Of a DNA stretch of 64,000 nt, positions 36,807-44,116 are shown in pieces (within the stretch, counting starts at the first letter, position 1; each line of letters begins with the position of its first letter). The notes under the pieces are model-generated. The model ran no database searches. It saw nothing but the letters and a program-made list of their open reading frames with translations, and had not been told where the DNA came from. The translations under genes and the position numbers were made by a program. Source of the DNA: JBHHUI01 sp965248775 (GTDB lineage Bacteria > Chloroflexota > Anaerolineae > Anaerolineales > JBHHUI01); assembly GCA_965248775.1 (NCBI GenBank), contig OZ252150.1, positions 3,534,001-3,598,000 of the forward strand. Reading direction: 5' to 3'.

Positions 36807-36974
36807 ATGGCTAAGAGAAAAGGTGTCCGTCTGATCGTTACTCTCGAATGCACAGAGTGTAAAGAACGAAATTACACCACTGAGAAAAATCGACGTAACG
36901 ACCCGAGTCGGATGGAACTAGAAAAATATTGCCGCCGTTGCCGCACGCATCGGTTGCATCGGGAGACCAAATAA
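36807..36974 (+). CDS. rpmG: 50S ribosomal protein L33
   Basis: A 55-residue protein (MAKRKGVRLIVTLECTECK at the start) with two CxxC pairs (CTEC and CRRC), the zinc-binding C+ form of L33. The ATG is three bases after the tuf stop. It is too short for many gene finders but has a clear family match and the expected place between tuf and tRNA-Trp. Confidence 0.95.
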   Translation: MAKRKGVRLIVTLECTECKERNYTTEKNRRNDPSRMELEKYCRRCRTHRLHRETK

Positions 36975-37044
36975 GTAACACCTTTTGTAGAGTTGCGTGT
37001 GTGGAATGATTGGGCACTTGCACTTGAGGATTTGTTACGTATGT

Positions 37045-37117
37045 AGGCGAGTAGCTCAATTGGCAGAGCAACGGTCTCCAAAACCGTAGGCTGCGGGTTC
37101 AAGTCCTGCCTCGCCTG
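37045..37117 (+). tRNA. tRNA-Trp (anticodon CCA)
   Basis: A 73-nt cloverleaf with acceptor AGGCGAG/CTCGCCT, anticodon stem-loop ACGGTCTCCAAAACCGT and T-arm CGGGTTCAAGTCCTG. It sits between rpmG and secE, as in many bacteria. Confidence 0.95.
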
Positions 37118-37198
37118 CCTGAAGTTACCTCACGTATCAAGACACTGCCAACTGTGCGGTGTCTTGAAATGTGAGACTCAATTGAGACGATGAATTAG

Positions 37199-37456
37199 AT
37201 GAATTTTCAGGAATTGTTGCCGTCAATTTTACTTGGCGTCGGGGGCGTGCTTGTTGTACTCCTGATATTCAATTTTCGCCGGCAAATGTCGACTTACCTT
37301 CGCGAGACTCGGGCAGAGTTGGGCAAAGTAGCCTGGCCACCCAGGCGCGAAGCGATCAACCTGACCATTGTGGTTTTAGTAACAGTGGTAGTGAGTTCGA
37401 TGTTCTTAGGTCTTTTCGACCAGCTGTTTACGTTGATGTTCGCGCAGCTTTATTAA
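37199..37456 (+). CDS. secE: Preprotein translocase subunit SecE
   Basis: 85 residues. The amphipathic signature YLRETRAELGKVAWPPRREA is followed by the conserved membrane span (LTIVVLVTVVVSSMFLGLF). Before the signature there is an extra hydrophobic helix (residues 8-26, PSILLGVGGVLVVLLIFNF), so the protein has two spans where the short bacterial form normally has one. SecE clamps SecY in the protein-conducting channel. Confidence 0.93.
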   Translation: MNFQELLPSILLGVGGVLVVLLIFNFRRQMSTYLRETRAELGKVAWPPRREAINLTIVVLVTVVVSSMFLGLFDQLFTLMFAQLY

Positions 37457-37497
37457 GCTTTGCGCGAATGCCACACAGCGTCTGAGGAGCAGCAGCT

Positions 37498-38358
37498 ATG
37501 TTGGAAGAGAATATGACAGTAGAAGAAGCAGAACCGGTGCCAGAGTTGGATGAAAGCTCTGTCCCAACGATTGCTGCTGCCAATAGCGACGAGGTCGAGG
37601 CTGCCGAAGCTTTGCCGTCTGATGAGGCTGCTCAAGATACAGAAGAAGCTATCGTGATAGAAGAAGCGACGGCTGAAGATACATCTGTTCCCGTGGGTGA
37701 TTTCGATATCGACTTCGATGACCCAGATATGGACCTCGGTCCGAGTCTGGCAGAGCAGCTTGCATCCATCAATATCCCTGAGACGGACCTGGAGACTGAA
37801 CAAGGGACCGAGCAGGGGACAACAGTTGCAGCAGACGACCGCAACTGGTATGTAATCCATTGCTATTCTGGTTACGAGAACAAAGTGCGCCACAATCTCG
37901 AACAACGTATCGAGACGATGGATATGCAAGACTTGATCTTCGATGTGGTTGTACCAACCGAGGAAGAGATAGAGATCAAAGATGGGAAGCGCAAGCCAAT
38001 CGAGCGTCGGGTCTTCCCAGGCTACATTCTCGTTCAGTTGGCGCTGAGCGAAGAGTCCTGGTATGTGGTGCGCAATACCCCCGGTGTGACCGGATTTGTG
38101 GGCATGGGCAACACGCCAACGCCGCTGAGTGAACAGGAAGTTTCCGAGATCATGAAGCGCATGGCCGCCGATGCGCCAACAATTAAGGTGTTTTTCAAGC
38201 CCGGGCAGAAAATTCGCATCACCGATGGGCCGTTCAACGACTTCATTGGCACCGTTGGCGAAATAGATATGCAGCGTGGCAAGGTGCGTGTAATGGTCTC
38301 GTTCTTCGGGCGTGATACCCCTGTTGAGATGGACTTCCTGCAGGTAGAAAAAATCTAA
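37498..38358 (+). CDS. nusG: Transcription termination/antitermination factor NusG with acidic N-terminal extension
   Basis: Residues about 120-225 are the NGN domain (WYVIHCYSGYENKVRHNLE, FPGYILVQ, VRNTPGVTGFVG) and residues about 235-286 are the KOW domain (ITDGPFNDFIGTVGEID). The first 115 residues are a low-complexity, strongly acidic segment not found in standard NusG. NusG couples RNA polymerase with the ribosome or Rho. GAGGAG lies before the ATG at 37498. It is followed by rplK. Confidence 0.94.
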   Translation: MLEENMTVEEAEPVPELDESSVPTIAAANSDEVEAAEALPSDEAAQDTEEAIVIEEATAEDTSVPVGDFDIDFDDPDMDLGPSLAEQLASINIPETDLETEQGTEQGTTVAADDRNWYVIHCYSGYENKVRHNLEQRIETMDMQDLIFDVVVPTEEEIEIKDGKRKPIERRVFPGYILVQLALSEESWYVVRNTPGVTGFVGMGNTPTPLSEQEVSEIMKRMAADAPTIKVFFKPGQKIRITDGPFNDFIGTVGEIDMQRGKVRVMVSFFGRDTPVEMDFLQVEKI

Positions 38359-38405
38359 GCATCCGCACATGCGGCACGCGGATAGTTTGTATTAGGAGCG
38401 ATTAA

Positions 38406-38831
38406 GTGGCAAAGAAGATCAAAGCCGTTGTACGATTGCAGTTAGAAGCTGGAAAAGCCAGCCCGGCCCCGCCAGTGGGTCCGGCGCTTGCTGGTCACGG
38501 CATCAACTTGATGGGATTCTGCAAAGAATACAATGCGCGCACACAGACACGCGCTGGGGAGATCATCCCGGCCGACATTACCGTGTTTACCGACGGTTCC
38601 TTCAAAATCGCACTCAAGACATCGCCCGCCGCGGTGTTATTGCGCAAAGCCGCCGGATTAGACAAAGGCTCAGCGGAGCCGAACCGCACTAAAGTCGGTA
38701 CTGTTTCGAGCGATCAGGTACGTGACATCGCCGAAACAAAAATGAAAGACCTAAATGCCATTGATATCGAAGGCGCGATGAAACAGATCGAAGGTACGGC
38801 GCGTTCGATGGGCATTATTGTCGAAGGATAG
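38406..38831 (+). CDS. rplK: 50S ribosomal protein L11
   Basis: 141 residues with the L11 signature region (VKLQLEAGKASPAPPVGPALAGHGIN-type start and GTVSSDQVRDIAETKMKDLNA near the C-terminus). It binds the 23S GTPase-associated centre. The GTG start at 38406 has AGGAG upstream. It is followed by a 128-bp gap with a palindrome before rplA. Confidence 0.97.
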   Translation: MAKKIKAVVRLQLEAGKASPAPPVGPALAGHGINLMGFCKEYNARTQTRAGEIIPADITVFTDGSFKIALKTSPAAVLLRKAAGLDKGSAEPNRTKVGTVSSDQVRDIAETKMKDLNAIDIEGAMKQIEGTARSMGIIVEG

Positions 38832-38875
38832 ATTCGAATCACATTAAGCTTAAACCCGTGGGAGGGTAATAAAGT

Positions 38876-38933
38876 AGAGTTAGAGTAAGGAGTGAGAGCT
38901 AGAAATTAAAACTCCAACTCTTTCCTCAAACTG
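38876..38933. repeat. Purine/pyrimidine palindrome between rplK and rplA
   Basis: AGAGTTAGAGTAAGGAG faces CTCCAACTCTTTCCTC around about 20 bp. It belongs with the hairpins at 13858, 17084 and 45649 (same purine-rich left arm). Confidence 0.55.
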
Positions 38934-38959
38934 CCCGTTTGGACCAGAGGAGGATTTCT

Positions 38960-39667
38960 ATGCCAAAACGAGGAAAAAGATATCGCGAAGCGGCCGCCAA
39001 GGTCGATCGCTACAAACTGTATGAGCCGCGCGAAGCCGTTGAGTTAGCCCGCGAGACTGCAGGAGTCAACTTCGACGCTACTGTCGAAGTGCATGTGCGC
39101 TTGGGCGTCGACCCACGCCAGGCCGACCAGCAGGTGCGGGACACAGTTCTGCTACCAAATGGACTCGGCAAGACAATTCGGGTGTTGGCCTTTGTCGAAG
39201 GCGAAGGTGCGCGCATTGCCACCGAGGCCGGTGCAGATTACATCGCAGACGAAGAGACGATCAAGAAAATCCAGGATGGCTGGACAGGCTTTGACGTTGC
39301 AATTGCTGTTCCGGAAATGATGGGGACAGTCGGCCGTCTGGGACGTATTCTCGGCCCGCGTGGTTTGATGCCGAACCCGAAAGCCGGTACAGTTGCGCCC
39401 GCAGAAGACCTCCCGCGATTGGTCGAGGAGGCTAAGTCTGGGCGGATTGAATTCCGCCTGGACAAAACTGCAAACCTGCATGTTCCAATCGGTAAGGCTT
39501 CCTTCTCGGATGATGCACTGTATGAGAACTTCATGTCATTTATGGATGCTGTGCGGCGCGCCAGACCGCCGGGAGCCAAAGGTAATTTTTTCAGGCGTGT
39601 TGTTGTGACAAGCACGATGGGACCGGGCATCAAAATCGATCCGGTCTCGGTGTCGCAGACGGAGTAA
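38960..39667 (+). CDS. rplA: 50S ribosomal protein L1
   Basis: 235 residues. The L1 signature lies around IVAVPEMMGTVGRLGRILGPRGLMPNPKAGTV-type sequence at residues about 115-145. It forms the L1 stalk and often represses its own mRNA. The ATG at 38960 has GAGGAGG 8 bp upstream; an ATG seven codons earlier lies before that site and is not used. Confidence 0.97.
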   Translation: MPKRGKRYREAAAKVDRYKLYEPREAVELARETAGVNFDATVEVHVRLGVDPRQADQQVRDTVLLPNGLGKTIRVLAFVEGEGARIATEAGADYIADEETIKKIQDGWTGFDVAIAVPEMMGTVGRLGRILGPRGLMPNPKAGTVAPAEDLPRLVEEAKSGRIEFRLDKTANLHVPIGKASFSDDALYENFMSFMDAVRRARPPGAKGNFFRRVVVTSTMGPGIKIDPVSVSQTE

Positions 39668-39739
39668 TGCTGGAACAGACGTAACATACACTAACATTTG
39701 CCCATGCCATAGACAGCGGGTGCTTGGAACTCGAAGGAG

Positions 39740-39857
39740 CGACAAGCTTAATTTCCCGCCGAGGTGCGGACCTTCGGTTTTGCTTCGAAGTCTTTGCTTC
39801 GTGTCTATTTGTGGCGCGCGAATGCAAAGATTTTCGTTTAAGGAAGGAGTGAATGAA
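39740..39857 (+). promoter_or_regulatory. Probable ribosomal protein L10 leader
   Basis: The 190 bp before rplJ contain stacked stems, notably CCGCCGAGGTGCGG with ACCTTCGGT and a TTCGAAGTC / GACTT-type pair. They sit where the L10(L12)4 autoregulatory leader is found in other bacteria. The consensus was matched only by eye. Confidence 0.45.
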
Positions 39858-40394
39858 TTGGCAATAACAAAAGAGAAGAAGAATGAACTGGTCGAACAAT
39901 ATACCGAACTGCTAAAGAAAAGCGCAGGTGTTGTCCTGACCGAGAATCTGGGTCTGTCAGTGCCGGAGATTCAAGACTTACGCAACCGCATCCGTGAAGC
40001 TGAGGGTGCATACCATGTCACGAAAAACTCGCTTACCAAACTCGCCCTGCAAAATGTTGGCTACGCGGTGCCGGAAGAGACTTTGCTAGGGTCAACGGTG
40101 ATCGGCTTTGCATTTGAGAGCATGCCGGGCGTTGCGAAGACTATCGTAGATTTCGCAACGCAGAATGACCGCCTGCGCGTAAAAGGCGGCCTACTGGGGG
40201 ATACATTTCTTTCCGATGTGGAAGTGAAAGCCCTGGCTGCTCTACCACCGCTGCCTGTGCTGCAAGCGCAGTTACTCGGGCTGATCAGCACCCCGGCCAC
40301 ACGCATTGCAGGCGCATTGGCTGGAAGTATTCGCCAGGTGGTCAACGTATTGAACGCCTATTCCGAAACGGAAGGCACAGAGGCAGCAGCTTAA
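39858..40394 (+). CDS. rplJ: 50S ribosomal protein L10
   Basis: 178 residues beginning with the family start MAITKEKKNELVEQYTELL when the TTG at 39858 is used; AAGGAG lies 8 bp upstream. Longer in-frame starts exist but give non-conserved N-termini. The C-terminal helix anchors L7/L12 dimers. Confidence 0.93.
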   Translation: MAITKEKKNELVEQYTELLKKSAGVVLTENLGLSVPEIQDLRNRIREAEGAYHVTKNSLTKLALQNVGYAVPEETLLGSTVIGFAFESMPGVAKTIVDFATQNDRLRVKGGLLGDTFLSDVEVKALAALPPLPVLQAQLLGLISTPATRIAGALAGSIRQVVNVLNAYSETEGTEAAA

Positions 40395-40471
40395 GGCACG
40401 CTGCAATATTCGAATCTGGAACGAAGACGACGAAGTTAAATCACACCGATTATTCAAAATAGGAGATAACA

Positions 40472-40849
40472 ATGGCTGAGCTAGAGAAAATTGCAGACCA
40501 ATTGAGCGAGCTGACTGTATTGGAAGCAGCTGAACTGACGAAGATACTGGAAGAGAAATGGGGCGTCTCCGCGGCTGCCCCAATGGCCATGGCCATGCCG
40601 GTTGCCGGTGACGGCGGCGCTGCCGCCGAGGAAGAGAAGACCGAATGGAACGTCGTGCTGAAAGATCACGGCCCCAAGAAAATCGACGTCATCAAAGCCA
40701 TCCGGCAGCTCACCAGCCTGGGCCTGAAAGAGGCCAAGGAAGTCGCGGAAGGTTCGCCAGCCACAGTGTTGGAAGGCGTTGCCAAAGAGACTGCCGAAGA
40801 CGCCAAAAAGAAACTCGTGGAAGCAGGCGCAACCATCGACCTGGAATAA
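40472..40849 (+). CDS. rplL: 50S ribosomal protein L7/L12
   Basis: 125 residues: an N-terminal dimerisation helix (LSELTVLEAAELTKILEEKWG), an Ala/Met-rich hinge, and the C-terminal factor-binding domain (EWNVVLKDHGPKKIDVIKAIRQLTSLGLKEAKEVAEG). AGGAG precedes the ATG. It is the last gene of the ribosomal cluster. Confidence 0.98.
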   Translation: MAELEKIADQLSELTVLEAAELTKILEEKWGVSAAAPMAMAMPVAGDGGAAAEEEKTEWNVVLKDHGPKKIDVIKAIRQLTSLGLKEAKEVAEGSPATVLEGVAKETAEDAKKKLVEAGATIDLE

Positions 40850-40879
40850 GCAAGCTTCCCTATCTTTAGAGCAAGATCG

Positions 40880-40932
40880 CAGAGACACCGGGACCGCAGA
40901 GCGATATCTAGCTTTGCGGACCGGTGTCTTTG
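40880..40932 (+). terminator. Long hairpin ending the ribosomal protein operon
   Basis: GACACCGG-ga-CCGCA pairs with TGCGG-a-CCGGTGTC around a loop of about 16 nt, followed by TTTGC. The stem is very stable but the U-run is short, so termination may be partial or the hairpin may protect the 3' end. Confidence 0.6.
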
Positions 40933-41001
40933 CATTAACCCACCAGCGATTAAAATCTCGTTCCTTGTCCACTATAAACTGAATACTGTATCATTCCCGC
41001 C

Positions 41002-41619
41002 ATGGACGAGCCGACTCTCATCCGACATGCGCAAGATGGTGATTTAGACTCGTTCAACCGTCTTGTGCTGGAATACCAGCAGCAGGTTTACAACCTTGCC
41101 TATCGCATTATGGGTGAGCCGGATGCTGCAGCGGACGCAACGCAGGAAGCCTTCATTTCTGCATATCGAAAGCTGCACACATATCGCGGCGGATCCTTTC
41201 GGGCCTGGCTGTTGCGCATTGTTACCAATGCATGTTATGACGAACTGCGACGACGCAAACGCCGTCCGGCCAGCTCGCTGGAGGAACTGACGGAGGCCGG
41301 TCTGAGTCCGTCGGACGATGCGGACACAACCCTGCACACGCCAGCCGAATCCCCATCTGCAGCTGCCGAGCGTGCCGAACTCGCTGCGGCCATCCAGCAC
41401 TGTCTGGACGATCTGCCGGACGACCAGCGCGTGGTGATCGCCATGTGCGATGTGCAGGGCTATGACTACCGCGAGATCGCCGGCACAATGCAGGTGGCTC
41501 TGGGCACTATCAAGAGCCGGATTGCCCGCGCGCGTGGCCGCTTACGTGATTGTTTGCGGGGGAACTACGCGGAACTTTTGCCGGCCGGCTTCCGTCTGGA
41601 AGAGGAAGGAATCGCATGA
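41002..41619 (+). CDS. ECF RNA polymerase sigma factor
   Basis: 205 residues. Region 2 is LVLEYQQQVYNLAYRIMGEPDAAADATQEAFISAYRK with the -10-binding GSFRAWLLRIVTNACYDELRRRKR. Region 4 is LPDDQRVVIAMCDVQGYDYREIAGTMQVALGTIKSRIARARGRL. A possible promoter TTGTCC-18 bp-TATCAT ends only 7 bp before the ATG, which would make a nearly leaderless mRNA. The stop overlaps the next gene (ATGA), which is its anti-sigma factor. Confidence 0.94.
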   Translation: MDEPTLIRHAQDGDLDSFNRLVLEYQQQVYNLAYRIMGEPDAAADATQEAFISAYRKLHTYRGGSFRAWLLRIVTNACYDELRRRKRRPASSLEELTEAGLSPSDDADTTLHTPAESPSAAAERAELAAAIQHCLDDLPDDQRVVIAMCDVQGYDYREIAGTMQVALGTIKSRIARARGRLRDCLRGNYAELLPAGFRLEEEGIA

Positions 41620-42455
41620 ACCTCTTCCGTTCAAAAGCCGACCGCGATCTCGAGCTACTCTCGGCTTATCTGGATAACGCGTTGCCGGCTAAAGATGCTC
41701 CCCACTTGGAGTTGCGACTGCAGGACGAGCCGGAATTGCGGGCACAGTTAGCTGAGTTACGTGGAACCCGCAGATTGCTGCGCGAATTGCCGGTGCTGCC
41801 TGTGCCGCGCAATTTCACGCTGCGCCCGGAGGATGTTGAGGCGCCAATACGCTCAGTTGGATTGCCCTGGATGCGCTGGGCAACGGCCGCCGTCGCATTT
41901 GCCTTTGCATTTGTGTTGGCGGCAGATGCCTTCACAACTCTGGGATTTAGTGCGGCCAGAGACACGGCTGCACCTCAAGCTGAGTCATTCGTCGGTCAAG
42001 AGCAGGCTCTTGCCGAACCTGCAGTTGTAGCTGAGGTAGAGGAAGAAGTTGTTGCGGAAGAAGCTTTCAGGGAAGAAGCGGAGCTACTTGCAGAAGATGT
42101 TGTCGTCGATGCCGCACCGACCGAAGAAGAAGCACCGCAAGCCGGGTTTGCAACAACCGGAGAAGGTGCTGCTGGAGAGGCTGTTGCAGAATCGGAGGCA
42201 GCGGAGAGTAGCAGCGATGAGGTGCGCGCTCTTGAAACCACTACAGCCGCGGCAACATCAACCTCGGAACCGGCCGCGACGATCACCCCAACCAGAACGG
42301 TACTGCCCTCCCCCGTGCCTACCTTCGCTCCGCCCCCGACAGCGCAAACCTCCTTTGGCCTGCGAGGTGTTCTTCGTCTGTTTGAGTATTGCCTTGGTGC
42401 GCTGCTGATCGTACTGCTCGTTGTCGCATTCGTCCGGCGTAGACGTATGCGCTAA
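41616..42455 (+). CDS. Membrane anti-sigma factor
   Basis: 279 residues. The N-terminal anti-sigma domain starts DLELLSAYLDNALPAKDAPHLELRL and lacks the full HxxxCxxC zinc motif. A membrane helix is at residues about 90-110 (MRWATAAVAFAFAFVLAADAF), then a low-complexity Glu/Ala/Thr-rich extracytoplasmic segment, and a second hydrophobic helix near the C-terminus (CLGALLIVLLVVAFV) with a basic end. Its start overlaps the sigma gene. It probably holds the sigma factor at the membrane until a stress signal arrives. Confidence 0.82.
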   Translation: MNLFRSKADRDLELLSAYLDNALPAKDAPHLELRLQDEPELRAQLAELRGTRRLLRELPVLPVPRNFTLRPEDVEAPIRSVGLPWMRWATAAVAFAFAFVLAADAFTTLGFSAARDTAAPQAESFVGQEQALAEPAVVAEVEEEVVAEEAFREEAELLAEDVVVDAAPTEEEAPQAGFATTGEGAAGEAVAESEAAESSSDEVRALETTTAAATSTSEPAATITPTRTVLPSPVPTFAPPPTAQTSFGLRGVLRLFEYCLGALLIVLLVVAFVRRRRMR

Positions 42456-42475
42456 ACAATGGATACTTAAACCCC

Positions 42476-43006
42476 ATGGATGATGCACGCGTCAAATTCT
42501 GTCCGCATTGCGGGCACGCTCTCGAACGGCGTGAATACCACGGCGATGTTCGACCTGTGTGTCCACAATGCAATTACGTCCACTTTTTCGATCCAAAGAT
42601 CGCAGCAGCCGTCCTTGTTGAGAACGACGATGGAAAGGTATTGATGGTACGCCGCGTGATGGAACCTCGGCAAGGCAAGTGGACAATCCCAGGCGGCTTT
42701 ATCGATCGCGGCGAGGATCCGGCGGAAGCAGCTGTGCGAGAATGCCGGGAGGAGACCGGTCTCGAAGTAGAAATCGATGTACTATTCGACTATATACCTG
42801 GGCAGGAACATGAGGCCGGCGCAGATGTTGTGCTTGTATTCAAAGCCGGATTTCATGATGGCGAGTTGCGTGCGGGAGATGATGCTGATAAGGTTGGCTG
42901 GTTTGGCCCGCACGAGATTCCTCCGATTGCTTTCCGAGCAACGCAAGTTATTATCGATCGCTGGCGAGGCGCACGCACCGGCGATAACGAGGGCACAGCT
43001 GCCTAG
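42476..43006 (+). CDS. Nudix hydrolase with N-terminal zinc ribbon
   Basis: CxxC pairs at C9/C12 and C29/C32 form a zinc ribbon. The Nudix box spans residues 73-95 (GGFIDRGEDPAEAAVREC, then REETGLEV). The layout resembles NudC/NADH-pyrophosphatase-like and related Nudix proteins, but without the NudC SQPWPFPxS motif the substrate is open. It sits 20 bp after the anti-sigma gene. Confidence 0.9.
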   Translation: MDDARVKFCPHCGHALERREYHGDVRPVCPQCNYVHFFDPKIAAAVLVENDDGKVLMVRRVMEPRQGKWTIPGGFIDRGEDPAEAAVRECREETGLEVEIDVLFDYIPGQEHEAGADVVLVFKAGFHDGELRAGDDADKVGWFGPHEIPPIAFRATQVIIDRWRGARTGDNEGTAA

Positions 43007-44116
43007 ATGGCGCGTGAGCACCCGAATCGCCTGCGAATAGGGGTACTCATAAGTTTGACGGCTGTGCTCTTGACACTCGTCGGGATGGAACTATTTGCAC
43101 GCTTCATTTTGCAGGTTGAACCACGCCAGGAACGCTATTTGCTCCATCCCCGCATGGGCTGGGAATGGGCCCCCGGTTATGCAGCGCTAGAGATAGACCA
43201 CGGTGTTGAATACTATCTTAAGATCAGCGAACAAGGTCTGCCCCATTCACCGCATTATGCAATTCCCAAACCCGAAGGCACTTTCCGAATACTCGCCTTG
43301 GGGGACTCTGTCACGCATGGGCCGGGTGCCGGACCGGATGAAAAATTTGTGCGCCAAATGGAAGTAAAAATTCAAGAAAAACTACACGAACGGAGAGTAG
43401 AGGTCATCAATGGGGGTACAGATGATTACGGGACTGAACAGGAACTGATCTGGCTGCAGGAACGGGGACTTCGTTTCGAGCCGGATGTTATCTTGCTGAC
43501 TGTCTATATGAATGACAGTCGTCCCACGGAACGTACGAATGCCATCACTGCAACGGGCTTCAACCTGTTAATTTCACGCAGTGCCGCCTATTACTACTAT
43601 ATTCAATCGGCGAGAGAACTCTTGCTTAAGGAAGAGACATCTCGGGATGATTTCCGCTTTCGATATAAAGATGAGTTCGAGGATGAAAACTGGCGTAAGG
43701 ACTCAGCCAATCTGACTAAACTGATTCAGACTGCAGACAGTGATTGGGGACTTGCCTGGACTGACGAAGGCATGGCAGCGCTTGAAGAAAATTTGAAAGC
43801 AGTGATCCGTTTCGTGGAAGAACAAGACATTCCTATCTTGATAAGTCTGACTCCGGTTGCTGTGCAAGTCTATGCTGAAACAGAAACACAACTGGGAACA
43901 CGCGCGCTCGACTATCCCCAACTCAGGCTCAAATCTGTTCTGCAAGCAGATGAATTTCCGGTCGTAGATTTGCTTCCAGTTCTCCGAGAGCAACGCGATG
44001 CGACTCTTTTTATTGATCAAGCACACTACACTGTTGCCGGTCATACAATTGTTGCCGATGTGCTGGTTGCTGCCCTGCTAGAGGGTGGCTTTCTACCTGT
44101 TAGTCAAACGAATTAG
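43007..44116 (+). CDS. SGNH/GDSL hydrolase, membrane-anchored
   Basis: 369 residues with a single N-terminal hydrophobic anchor (9-31), then a SGNH fold: block I GDSVTHG at 99-105, block II glycine in INGGTDDYG, block III Asn in VYMNDSR, block V DQAHYT near residue 345. It probably acts outside the membrane as an esterase on surface polysaccharide or lipid. The ATG at 43007 immediately follows the Nudix stop. Convergent with the next gene; their 3' ends overlap by 17 bp. Confidence 0.88.
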   Translation: MAREHPNRLRIGVLISLTAVLLTLVGMELFARFILQVEPRQERYLLHPRMGWEWAPGYAALEIDHGVEYYLKISEQGLPHSPHYAIPKPEGTFRILALGDSVTHGPGAGPDEKFVRQMEVKIQEKLHERRVEVINGGTDDYGTEQELIWLQERGLRFEPDVILLTVYMNDSRPTERTNAITATGFNLLISRSAAYYYYIQSARELLLKEETSRDDFRFRYKDEFEDENWRKDSANLTKLIQTADSDWGLAWTDEGMAALEENLKAVIRFVEEQDIPILISLTPVAVQVYAETETQLGTRALDYPQLRLKSVLQADEFPVVDLLPVLREQRDATLFIDQAHYTVAGHTIVADVLVAALLEGGFLPVSQTN

